Assembly (NCBI GenBank): GCA_014871385.1
Contig: CM026426.1
Location: 46,305,611 to 46,369,610, forward strand
Length of the DNA stretch: 64,000 nucleotides
Source: Ceratodon purpureus
Lineage: Eukaryota; Streptophyta; Bryopsida; Pseudoditrichales; Ditrichaceae
Direction: 5' to 3'
Part shown: piece by piece, positions 35,459 through 46,100 of the stretch
Layout: each line of letters opens with the position of its first letter
Position numbering within the stretch: position 1 is the stretch's first letter
Translations under genes and position numbers: made by a program
Notes under the pieces: generated by a model
What the model was told of the DNA's origin: nothing
The model's database searches: none
The model's input: only the letters and a program-made list of their open reading frames with translations

Positions 35459-37330
35459 GGAGCTCGGAGTCATGGAGTTTTTTTTGGTATACAATGTTTT
35501 GTAGAAGGGTAATGTTACAAAGAAGTAATGCCTTTCAAAGATACTGTATTCTATAGAGAGGATAGTGAAGCGAGTAGTTACATGAACGCTTAAATTGTCT
35601 TCAAATGTACACTTTCATTAAAAAAAATATTAAAAAATTCAAAAATTTAGGCAATTCACTCTCAAAATTTAGTAGATGTACAAATACATAGTCAAGTAAA
35701 CATCGCCCATACTCAGACAAAGTAGACTCGAATTTTTTAAACTACATGATCTCACATTCGCGATATCATATTTAAATTTTAGAAAATATGGATGTTCTCT
35801 GTAGAAATAAATGTTACAAAAAGCCAAATTTTTCCCCTTTGAATCATGTTCTCATGTAAAGTTATCTTGCTTTCAAATTTAGTTCTCTTAATTTTTGATC
35901 ATATATCTTAGTTAATAAGTTTTTACATTTAATATTTCTTAGAGATTTTTACGAGACCCCGGGTGCCAATAAGTTGCACACTTCTTAATTGAATTTTCTT
36001 ATTTTTAATTTTTAATTCTATGTTTATCTCCTATTCTAAATATAGAATATTAAAGATCATTTATTTTTATTTCAAAGACACACGAAAAATGAAAGAGAAA
36101 GTCTATTATTTTCTGGACTCTTCCCAGTTTTCTAGATTTTTGTGATAGATGTTTCATATTTCTAAATTTACCAAAATTATAAAATTTTAGTAAAAATATT
36201 TAAAAATACAATAAATTACTTACTAGGAAAAGTATGAAATATCCTAAATAAGTTTAAAAACGAAATAGTAGAATCAAATACACTTTCTGGGGGAGTTACA
36301 GTAGAATAGATTATAAGAATTTCGTAAACTTATACAAGTCATATTCTTCAATTTATCGAATATGAATAATAATTTATACACGTTCTTAATTTTCAATTTT
36401 CATTTTTTTCTCATTTGATGTTATCGAGAGTCCCCTTCTGAACTACTAATTAATAGTTTTTGTTCTGTTTCCTAACAATTGTTATTTTTGAGTTTCCTTT
36501 GTTATGGTCCTAATCAATTTCTTTCCTTTTTTTGTCCCTTTTCTTTAAGTAATTTTTAAATTTAATTAGTTTCCCAACTTCTCTTCTTTTTGGGAGATAG
36601 TCAAGTATTTTGAAAATACACGCCAAGTAAGGTTTATATTTTCATATGGGTTTCCTTCCAACTGCAGATAATTCTCTTATCTCTCATCATTTGGTTTTTG
36701 GGTTTTTATGTTTTTTTATTTTTTCTTTATTTCGGATTTTTCCTCGTTTTTTTTTTTTTTTCTTTTTCAATTACTTTTATCTTCATTTAACTCTTTTTCC
36801 ATATAGATTTTGGACATCTCCCTAATCCTTCATTATTTAAGGTTTTCTTCTGTTCAGATTTTTATTCCCCTGCATTTAAGTGTTTTTGAAATCGCTATAT
36901 AAGGATTAAATTTCATTTGGTTTTGATTATGTGTCCATTTGTTTTTTTTTTTTCCCACAAATTATTATTTTAAACCTTTTCTTTTTTTGGTTACTAACTT
37001 ACTAATTTATGTTTTTATGTTTATATATTTTCCTTTTCATTTTTAGATTTAGTTAGTTTCCCGACTTCTCTTTTTTTTTCCAATAGTCAAGTATTTTTAA
37101 AATTGCCGAGTAAGGTTTTATTTTCATTTTGGTTTTTAATTTCGTTTGGTGTTTATTTTCATTTGTTTTTTATTTTGATTTTGTTTTCTTTCCAACTTCA
37201 TAGAATTCTCTTATCTCTCATCATTTGTTTTTTGGGTTTTTACTTTTTTTTTTTTTTTTTTTAAATTTTAAATTTTTTTTAAAATTTTTTTTTTTTTAAT
37301 CTCCGACGACTTTTAATGTGATGGGATGCT
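35459..37330. other. AT-rich interior with diverged repeats
   Basis: No genes. Segments recur: AGTTTCCC(A/G)ACTTCTCTT...AGTCAAGTATTTT...AGTAAGGTTT at about 36,566-36,640 and 37,050-37,115, and AATTCTCTTATCTCTCATCATTTG at about 36,669 and 37,202. The TGCTGGCAGCA word is absent, unlike the rest of element D, which supports a nested insertion. Confidence 0.5.
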
Positions 37331-37622
37331 GTAGAGGGGCAGCATTATAATGGGCGCCGGTCATCCCCTATGACCGTGGCGCCCATTACCCCGTGGGGTA
37401 GAGAGGGGGAGGAGCGCTCCCCTTTCCCCCCTCTTCCAGCCGTTGCTGGCAGCAACCCCTCCGTGCTGAAGGCGACGACTTGGAGGAGAGATCCAGAGAG
37501 CGAAGGGGGAGACCTGAGAGGGGATGCGAAGAGGAAGGCAGAAAGGGAGAGGGGGGTTGGGGTTGCGGGGAGGTTGATGCCATCGCGAGCGCGGAGCTGA
37601 GGGCGCGGGGAGGAAGGGAGCC

Positions 37623-37790
37623 GCGACTGGGGAGGAGGGGAGCTGCGACTGGGGAGGAGGGGAGCCGCGACTGGGGAGGAGGGGAGCTGCAACTAGGGAG
37701 GAGGGGAGCCGCGACTGGGGAGGAGGGGAGCTGCAACTAGGGAGGAGGGGAGCCGCGACTGGGAGGAGGGGAGCTGCAACTGGGGTGGAG
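37623..37790. repeat. 22-bp minisatellite, about 7.5 units
   Basis: Unit GCGACTGGGGAGGAGGGGAGC(C/T) with GCAACTAGGG variants in alternating order; one unit is 21 bp. It lies in the GC-rich region upstream of the RING gene. Long ORFs on both strands here are products of the repeat. Confidence 0.9.
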
Positions 37791-38253
37791 GTCGTAGGCC
37801 GGAGGGCGCTGCGGCCGCAAGGCACCGAGGAGCAGCGGAGAAGACCGGTGCGGAGCAGTGAGGAGGCAGCGTTAGTGGCGACGCGGAGGTGCGAGTTAGA
37901 AGCACGGCGTCACTTCAGGTAACAAATTCAATTCCTCATTTCAAATTTCTTCATTGAGCTCAGTTGTGCTTGTTGGGCTGAGTCTACTGTGGAAGGTGTT
38001 GTATCGTGTTGGTTTCTACTTGCAAATGGTTGTGACAAGATGGTTCGGGACTTGGTTGTCTAAATGGATGCGTGCTGAAATGTATGCAAGAAGCTTTCCT
38101 TCACGTGTTGCAGCTGTACTTGTTGCGAAGTTTAGAATCTAAACATTGAATTTACTCTCTTTCCTACTTCACAATTGAACACATAGGACTTAGAGTGCGT
38201 CGTTTTTAGCTCAGGTGCTGGGGACTCTAACAACTGTATGTTGTGTTGCAGCC

Positions 38254-40164
38254 ATGGTTGCTGGCAGCAAGGACGACGGTGTTCTCACGCAGTGGGACCT
38301 CCCTTTTGACCTGAAGGCTCTACCGCAGGATGTGGCGGACAAGGCCGTGGTGATGGCGCCCTTTCTTCTTGGTAGGAAGAGCGCAAACTACGACGTCGAT
38401 TTCTTCAACCGTGCGCTTGGGCTGTGCAAGAAAGGGATCTCCTTCACCGAGCTCAGCAGTGACAAGGTATGCAAGAAATCCTTGTTCATTAAGAGGTTGC
38501 CGGAACGACATGGAGGGCGCCACCACATTGCTGACTGCACCGACAAGCAGGCTGTCGAGGCTTACACACTCCAGCATGCGAAGGTGTATGGAGGTGAAGG
38601 CCCTGACAACGGGACATTTGGTACCTCCTTCCTTCGAGGCTGCCATCTGACCTTCGAGCTGGGCGAAGACGTCAACTGGGCAGAGAAAGCCGCGACCTTG
38701 CAGAAGGCACGTGATAAGAAAGATGCCCGCAACCCTCTCAAGCTCACACCCCCAGCCTTCAGAGAGCAGATCGAGGCCCTCATTGACGTGCTCGCTGGCC
38801 ACATCCCCGACAGACCCTCTGCTGGCAACACGGTCATGGCCATTGAGGGAGTCGGCATCGGACCTAGCCACGGGGTCCTTGTTACGAGGAGCAGCAGCAA
38901 GGGAGCGCCTGCAGCAGAGGGAGCTCGGGGTCGCACTCGAAGCCAGGTCAAGTCGAAGGCGCCCTTGATCACTGAGGAGGAGAGCTTGCCCAAGTCTTCA
39001 CTTGCTGGCAGCAAGGATGAAGACCGACCCAGCACGGATCCGAAGGCAAAGCTGGACCAGGCCAGGGCCAAAAAGGCAAGAGCTCAGGCCGAGCTCACGA
39101 AGAAGGAGGCTCAGAGGGAGTTGTTTGAAGGAGATATCAAGAACCAGAGGACCTTTATGCAGGAGAAGTAGGATGAGGAGGGCCGGTTCTATGAGGAGAT
39201 TGCTGCCCACCGTGCTGCCAGCAAGATAGCCGCGGCCGCTGGCAACACGGCAGAGAAGAAGCGATTGGATGCTCTGGCCCGTCTAGGTGGTGATCAGATG
39301 GCCAATGCGAGCAAGGCTGCCGAAGAAGCCCAGCTTCGCATTGACAACAAGGAGAAGCAGATGGATGCTTTGATGGGGGACATAGAGAGGTGCAAGGCCG
39401 AGATTGGTGCTCTTAGCGTGGAGATCATGACCCTGGAGCTGGCAGCGGCATTCATTCGCCCGAAGAGTGTGCTCCCGCACCTGCCATCCGAGTTTCGAGC
39501 CCTCCCCTTTCAGGTTTCCGACCCTTGCCCCTTCTGTGCGCGGTACTTTGTTGACGCTGCTTGTGTACCCTTGAACTGCGGCTGCTTGGCACACCCACAT
39601 TGCATGTTTGAGGTTGTCTTCTCCCTTGACGCCAAGTGTAGCCGTTGGTGCCGCTCCTTGAGTGGGGGATGGCTTGGGCAATGGGGATTTCCACTGCATG
39701 AGTCGGCTCAAGCGGAGCAGCAGCACCTCCTTGAGGTTCTCAAGTCCGAGGTGGGAGCACCAGACCTCCAGAGCCCCGTTGCTAGCAGCAAGAGGGCCGC
39801 TGAGCGCTCTTCTCCTCCTTTGGGGGAGGAAAACCAAGTGAAGAAGAAGACTCGCTTTCTGGAGGAGTCCGAGGCTTCGGGTCCGTATGTCATCGCCAAG
39901 ATCTCCGCTCAGCCCCTGGTATCCGCGGCTGTGCTGCCAGCAGATGGAGGGGATGGCGATGGTGTTGCGAGCACCCAGAAGTCAGATGACCTCAGCTTCC
40001 AGCAGGGGACACAAGCCCCTCCACGCCAGGAGGCCGAGGACACAGCCACTCATGGTGGTGGACTCAGCTCCAGCACCACCGAGTCCGGGGGGACATCTCA
40101 AGACCGGGCTGGAGCTGCCCTGGAGAAGCTCGTTGATGCCATCGCGACCTCAGTAGAGGCTTAG
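38254..40164 (+). CDS. RING-like, coiled-coil accessory protein of element D
   Basis: The start MVAGSKDDGVLTQW lies two bases after a consensus acceptor (TTGTGTTGCAG), so an untranslated or short 5' exon is likely upstream, in the GC-rich region. One in-frame TAG at 39,169-39,171 (Gln-compatible, EK-stop-DEEGRF) splits an otherwise single 636-codon frame. The N-terminal domain of about 170 residues is not recognised; coiled coils lie at about residues 268-390 (QARAKKARAQAELTKKEAQR). The zinc domain CPFCARYF...CGCLAHPHCMFEVVF...CSRWC has RING-like spacing, and a disordered tail ends at TAG. The plan matches the B-element gene at 11,858-15,029 and, in part, 21,458-23,660. Several TGCTGGCAGCAA words lie inside codons (AGSK, ASSK and AGNT tracts), so the element's word has spread into coding sequence. 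Confidence 0.65.
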
Positions 40165-40808
40165 AGTCTGTGGTTTTTTTTTGGTTCATAGTGCCATAGC
40201 GGATTAGTATTAGTGGCTATTAGTTTGTGCCACGTTGCATTTACATTTGCTGCCCTAATTTTCGGCTCTATTTCACAGCTGCGGTGCCAGCAAGTAGTTG
40301 CTGGCCGCAGTGTGTAAGTAGTTCCGATTGGGGGGGGGGGGGGGGGTGGGGTCAGACTTTAAAAAAACCGAACCTCATTTTTTTTTGATAATTATGATGA
40401 ATGTTATCCTTTTTTATTTCTATCTTGTACATGTGGCTGCCACATTGGTCGTGATGGTATGAAAGTCGCCTTGGTCGTGAACCCTAATGTGTGCTGACAG
40501 CAACATGTTCTAGAAGAAGACTTTCATTCATCAAGGGGGAAGGTTACATGATTGACCATATATGTACCATACATGATGTGTCAAGCACAAAGCATAGTCC
40601 CTTACAAGTGTAAATAATCATTCTGGCATTGGTCTAGTGAAACATGGAGTCATCTCAAATACTGTAGGCAGACTTGTGAAGACACTAATAGATCACCTTA
40701 ATGCCGTGGTGAAATCGTTGTTGTCCTACACCTCCACTATCTTGATGGTTTTGGGAACCGCCACCTCACCAAGAAGTACACGCCTCTCATTACGTATGTT
40801 GATCTACA
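40165..40808. other. convergent 3' region with a poly-G run
   Basis: Lies between the RING gene (+) and the gene ending at 40,809 (-). It contains a 17-base G run (40,330-40,346) and words GTGCCAGCAAGTAGTTGCTGG and TGCTGACAGCAAC. No coding sequence. Confidence 0.5.
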
Positions 40809-42047
40809 TCAATGCCTCCAACATAATGCGTTAGTACAATTATGCTGATACCAAGCAGCAGCACCTTCCATATCTAAAACGAATGGGGTGATGCTGCTTA
40901 CATGTACCTTTTTTTCACGTGAACCGTCTGCTTCCACCAGAACCATATTGTACTCTTTGGGATCATCGTCTCCAAGCGTCATTGCAATTTCATGGCGCAA
41001 GTGGGATACAGGCCAGTCCTTGCCCACTTCAAATGCTGGCATTGGTCTCCCTCTAAATGTACAGCAGACTTCTAGCATCTCCACCTCTGGTAGATGGTCA
41101 ATTGCATCCCATCTGTTGTTGGCAGCACCCCGAAACCTTGTATACTGGAACCTGGTGTATAGTGTTTGCCTACCCACATGGTACCTGAAGACAACGCTGG
41201 ACCTATTCACAACGCACTTGATAACATCTTGGCCAATGTGAAACTTCTCAGCCCATCCTGGTTTCATCAGACTACTTGGGAGTGCCTCCGACGGAGAGTG
41301 TAGAACGAAGAGTGTAGGAGTCCGCCGAATGCTGTCACATGCAATCGCAAACAAGTCCACCATAACGTGGACAGGCATAAACCATTGCTCATGGGCGAAA
41401 CTACTGCCAGTGGACGCTTTCATCGCATTCGAAAAATCTGCTGTCAGCTTCGTCCTGAAGGCTTCGGAGGTGTGCATGTCTGGCAAAGGCCACTCCACAT
41501 CGTTGAAACCAGGGAGCGGGATTGGTTCTATCCTCCCGTACAACGTAGGCTCTACGAGGGGAAAATATACGCCACCAAGGAAGAATGTACCCGTGTCCAA
41601 CAAGTCTGTATGGCTTCGACCATTCCGCGTCGCCTCCCCAATCTCTGCATGGAGCACAAGAATGGGACTGATGATAGACGTGGGGTGCACCCAATCATCA
41701 AAGTGCGAGGAGTATAGGTAGTTTGCCGTGCATTGCCTACTTGCTGCCACAGCGGGATCCAGGCTTAATTGGCGAGGCTGATACGCATGCCGAACAAGCA
41801 CCTTATCCAGGTTGCTTGCTCCACGCACACCAGGTGTCCATGAGAAATCCACGATTTGAGCCTTGAAGGCCCCTCGAAAATTATCTCCACCATGCCGCCT
41901 TGCCTCTCTACCCCAAGGCCCTTCCGACTTTGGTTGCAGCAGAACCCACGAATCCCGGTCCAGCCTCATTGGGATCCAATTGCCGTGGACATCTTGATCG
42001 TTGTGCAAAATTACGCTCTGAACTATCGATTTTGGCCGTCTGGCCAT
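40809..42047 (-). CDS. element D protein with a possible ubiquitin-like C-terminal domain
   Basis: An uninterrupted 412-codon frame starts MARRPKSIVQSVIL and ends CTNALCWRH-TGA. The main body is not recognised. The last 85 residues (LEVCCTFRGRPMPAFEVGKD, VSHLRHEIAMTLGDDDPKEY, NMVLVEADGSREKKVHVSSI) have the strand-helix-strand rhythm and polar character of a beta-grasp (ubiquitin-like) fold, without a C-terminal GG. This is a shape-based guess. Its place beside a RING-type gene in the same element would fit, but no interaction is shown. No introns or stops, so it may be the youngest or most constrained gene of the element. Confidence 0.45.
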   Translation of the reverse strand: MARRPKSIVQSVILHNDQDVHGNWIPMRLDRDSWVLLQPKSEGPWGREARRHGGDNFRGAFKAQIVDFSWTPGVRGASNLDKVLVRHAYQPRQLSLDPAVAASRQCTANYLYSSHFDDWVHPTSIISPILVLHAEIGEATRNGRSHTDLLDTGTFFLGGVYFPLVEPTLYGRIEPIPLPGFNDVEWPLPDMHTSEAFRTKLTADFSNAMKASTGSSFAHEQWFMPVHVMVDLFAIACDSIRRTPTLFVLHSPSEALPSSLMKPGWAEKFHIGQDVIKCVVNRSSVVFRYHVGRQTLYTRFQYTRFRGAANNRWDAIDHLPEVEMLEVCCTFRGRPMPAFEVGKDWPVSHLRHEIAMTLGDDDPKEYNMVLVEADGSREKKVHVSSITPFVLDMEGAAAWYQHNCTNALCWRH

Positions 42048-42949
42048 GCTTTCCTAAACCCCAAGGTATTGGGAGACACAGAAATGAACTATAACACCTC
42101 CCTTTCGTACCAACCAAGGCGAGGGAACATGCTGCCAGCACAGAGAAAATCAAATTTGCATAGTTTAAGCACTTGAGGAGAGGAAAATCTTGAGTTTGTA
42201 ATCAGAGATGAAGTTTGAGGAATTCATGCCTAGTCACAACGTTGCCCCCAGGAGGCAGAAAAGCTTGGATCATGTCAAGACAGGGAATTGATCATATTGG
42301 AAAAAAAATTACCTAGTTCTGTAGCTCGCTCGCAGCAAATGGCACATTGAGTTGACAGCGAAGAAAGCCGCACTTCCACCTTGATTCAGCAAGTAACTAC
42401 TCAAGCACAATTCGCTACATGAACAACACCCACAACCCCAAATCACCTGGTCAACTCCCAGCAAGTGCTAACTCTTGCTGCCGGCACCGGTTTTCCACAA
42501 TCATGTGTCTCTCCCTTCGCACTAACCCACACCCACTCTCCCAAATCAGCTGGAATCCTCTCAGCCCCAACTCCCGCTGGCTGCAACCAATTTCCCAAGT
42601 GCGTGCCCTCTCCCGTAGCGCCGAACACCTGCTGGCTGCACTCACTCTCCCTACGAAGTTCAAAAACTTCGGCACTCACTCATCGTCGGTGGGGGAGGTA
42701 GGTGGGCGGACTCATAATTTCCTCGTTCAAAGTGCTGGCAGAAAGTTTGCTGACCTGAGCAGTCGGCTCGGGATCCGGTCCTTGCTCCGCCAGTCCGCTG
42801 TCAGCCCGGCACTGTAGATGTGCCCTCCACACGCCTCGCTCGGAGGTCATTGGTTCGAGCCCCCGTGGCGGTTGCTGGCACCACGGTGGCACCTCACATG
42901 CCACGTCAAAAAGTACGCGGGCAGCGACTGTTTTTTTCTCTCACGTGCC
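42048..42949. other. right subterminal region of element D
   Basis: Upstream of the minus-strand gene. Rich in TGCTGGC/GCCAGCA variants (about 42,128, 42,460-42,485, 42,570-42,630, 42,730, 42,873). The ORFs here show no domain. Confidence 0.5.
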
Positions 42950-42989
42950 GCTTACACGGCCTTTTTGTGACCTGATTTTTCTCCTAATG
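42950..42989 (-). repeat. right terminal inverted repeat of element D
   Basis: Inverse complement reads CATTAGGAGAAAAATCAGG at the edge and GGCCGTGTAAGC inside, pairing with 31,517-31,556. Confidence 0.85.
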
Positions 42990-43029
42990 TTGTATAAAGA
43001 ATGTGAAGTTCGCTCTAAGTCTATTTGAG

Positions 43030-43115
43030 AGGGGCCGCGGCAATTTACACACTCGAATCATAAGTCTCATTGAGGGGGCCGCGGCACTTGACACACGCGA
43101 ATCATGGATTCGAAT
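43030..43115. repeat. two short direct repeats with CCGCGG cores
   Basis: GAGGGGCCGCGGCAATTTACACAC...CGAATCAT and GAGGGGGCCGCGGCACTTGACACACGCGAATCAT, immediately upstream of the ParB-methyltransferase gene start. They could be promoter elements. Confidence 0.55.
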
Positions 43116-43146
43116 GTCTGCTATTTTTATATAGAGCACCGAGAGG

Positions 43147-46100
43147 ATGAGAGGGGTCGGGGATCTATCTGGTGGCTCCGCAGTTGAAGATTGCATCGAG
43201 TTGGAGCACCTGCGTCTCGAAGCGAGACGAGCGAGGCAAGGTATTCTCGACGCAGGAGAGGGAGGGAGAGCAATGGCTGCGCACGGAGAGCAGAGTGTGG
43301 GCGGCCGCGGCCAGGGGGATGTTGAGCAGGTCGGTGGAGTCGTGGAGTTTGATGGAGGCGTGGAGCTGGAGCAGCAGCCCGGAGTGCAGCACGAGGACCA
43401 GATCGAGGGCGACCTCGACGACCAGCTCGACAACGAAGACCACGACGACGAGGTCAGATTCTTTTGGTGTCGGTAATTTGGAATTGTATGCTTGATGGGT
43501 ACTGTTTGATGGGGTTGATGGGGTCGTGGGGATTCGCTGGTTGCTGGGTTGCTGAGGATGATGCGGATTTGCTGCTGTCAAGTGCTGGGGTGTTTCGGGA
43601 AGTTGGAGATTTGCGTGATGTTGGTTGGAATGTCGCATTGGAAGCTCGGGGAGTGCTGGGGATTGAGAATTTGAGTGTTGGGGGATTATGGATTGCGAGG
43701 ATTGAGAATTCGAGGAGTCAAGGTTCGGTTGGGTGGATTTTAGGTTTATCGTGTTTGCGGGTAGTGGGTTTTTCGTTTGCGGGTCTCTCCTTGTTAGAGA
43801 TTTCGTTTGAGGGTTGCGGCATTTGAATGCTGCTGCGGCTCTAGACAAACTGCTGCTACTCACAACAAGGATGGTCTTGTGCGGATTCGCGGATTCTCGC
43901 ATAGTGTCAATCGAGGAAGAAATCAATTATGCAGGAGGCTCGGCCTTCCAATCTGCCCAGCTTCAGTGATAGAGAGCCGCGGCTGAGGAGGCTATGAGCC
44001 TCCCATGAGGCTTGCGGCTCGCATTTTTTTTTTTTTTTAATTTTGTGGCAAGCAGCCTGTAGCCCGCTTTCGGAGCAGACACCAGTGTCGTGAGCCCTCT
44101 CAATTGTCTTCTTTTAATTGCTTTTTTTAATTTCTTTTTGTGTTTAGTTTAATCTCCCCCCAGGTCACTCCATAGCCCTACTCCTCTTACTCTTCCTCAC
44201 TCTCCCTAACCCTGCTCGTCTCTCCCTCCCCGTCCCTGCTCACTCCCTTTCTTTCCCTCTCCCTCACTGTCTCCCTGTCCCTTAATTTCTCCTTGTCTAT
44301 CTTGCTCCCTCGCCATCACTCCCTGTCCCAGCTCCACTCTCTCTGCCTCACTCTCCCTGTCCCTCTCGTTCTCCCTATCCCTTTGCTGTTCCCTCCCCCT
44401 ATCTTTCTCCCTATCCCGCCCCCACTCCCTATCCCTCTCTTAATATTACATCTCTCTTAACTAAGTTTTTTTTTTAATGCATTTTATTTTATTTATTGGA
44501 TTCATTCTACTTAACTTAGGATGTATATTTGTGTGATCATTCGTGCATGTAGATGAGAACCTATCAATAGGGGTGAGAATAATTCTAATAATTGACATTT
44601 CTGCATTTTTTATCAATTGCAGGATACTTCTCAGCAGAACACGGGGACCGAGAGTGAAAGCAAGGGACCTGAGGAGACAGAGGTATGGTTACAGATGTTT
44701 TCATTTATTGTATTTACATGTTCTTATTCTCCTCAATAATTGAAGTTGAGCATTTGAAAGTTCTTTCAAACGATTTGAAAACTCTAACTTCCTCATGTGC
44801 CTTGTACTTGCAGGTAGGCTCTGATGCTCCCGACATGTCAGTCAATTCTCCTATCTCTGTGATCAACCTTTCAGACCTGTCAGACCCAGAGGATGAGCGT
44901 CTTTGTACCTGTGATTTAGCCATTCCTTTAGGCGTAGACACTGGACCTTTCGAGGTCCAGTCACCCCAGTACATGCCTACTTCGCCTATTTATGAGCCCA
45001 CCTCTCCAGTGTACATGCCCACCTCGCCACGTCTTGGCACACCGCCGTCTTTGCCTAATCCCCCAGTTTCACCTTCGGTTTTGAGGAGGCCAGCCCATGT
45101 ATTGTTTGCCCTTCCGGCAATACTGCCCAGCGCTTGCCGTCAGACCAGGCGATTTTGGAGGAGGCGCCATCATTGGAATAGTAGAGAGGCTAGACAGTAC
45201 TATGGAAGGGCTCCTCGTAGAGTGGCACGGCCTTGATGCTTGGTGCCATAGCTGAAATTTGAGATGTTTTTTTTTACTCTTTCATTTATGAGAAAATCTC
45301 TAAGTGATTGGTAAAATCTATTTTTCAGTATCTACATTGCTGAGTTTGATTGTTCATTTCTATTGCTTACGGCAGGTACCCGAGTTGACGCAAACACAGG
45401 ACGTGTTGCCATCATCATCAAAGCCTCTGGACTTGAAAGACGCTGTTGAAGGTGAATTGCTTCATCGAACACAGCATAAAGTTGACTCGATCAACGTCAT
45501 CAATGGCGTTCGTATTTAGCCCTTGAGGAAGTCTCGCCTGCTTGTCCCATTGTGTAGAATGGTCGCAATGGCAAAAGTCAGACCGGTTGGCGAAATGGGC
45601 GTGCAACATCTGGAGAGGGAGTTCGTGAAGGGTTACAGAGATGGGGACCGCGTGATGTATATTTCCATGTTCAACACTGAAGAGATGTCAATGGATGTCA
45701 CGGAGGAAGTGAAGGCAAAGTGGAGCCTGTGCTGGCGCAGGGCTAACGAAGCCTTCGAAGCCGACCTCCAAGGAGACGATGACCTCAATCAATTCAGTGG
45801 CAAAATGTTTTTTGTATGGGAAGGTAACCATCGCCTTTCAGCTTGGTTACAACACATCAACAAGCATCATTCCGACGACCCAGCTTGGCACATCTCCGTG
45901 CATTGCATCATATTGGACCCCCGCGGCCAAGTGGGCAATCTTCTCCATGCCATGCACGACATCAACTCGTAAGAATTTTGGTTGAATAATTTCTTAAATT
46001 TGATTTCGGATCATCCTTCTATTATGAAGTGTTTTCTAAACAGTTTTTTTTTACCACAGGTCTACTGAGAATGACCATGTGAAGAGTAATCTTCCAGCGA

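Larger units (their letters stand above)
31517..42989. mobile_element. complete 11.47-kb DNA element (element D) with 40-bp terminal inverted repeats
   Basis: Both ends start CATTAGGAGAAAAAT and carry AGGCCGTGTAAGC 27 bases in; the 40-bp ends match at 35 positions by my count. Flanks TTGAATAGG (31,508-31,516) and TTGTATAAA (42,990-42,998) agree at 6 of 9 positions, possibly an eroded 9-bp target duplication. Between the ends lie a transposase-like gene (+), a RING/coiled-coil gene (+) and a minus-strand gene. The word TGCTGGCAGCA and its variants recur through the whole unit except the AT-rich middle (35.5-37.3 kb), which may be a nested insertion. I cannot assign a named superfamily. Confidence 0.8.

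Noticed and set aside
37345-37905. ORFs up to 154 codons on both strands
   Set aside because: Created by the 22-bp minisatellite and flanking GC-rich sequence.
42419-42904. ORFs of 74-132 codons near the right end of element D
   Set aside because: No domain, overlapping on both strands, within a subterminal region dense in the element's word.
43165-43926. 253-codon minus-strand ORF rich in N, Q, S and P
   Set aside because: Antisense of exon 1 and intron 1 of the ParB-methyltransferase gene; low complexity, no motifs.
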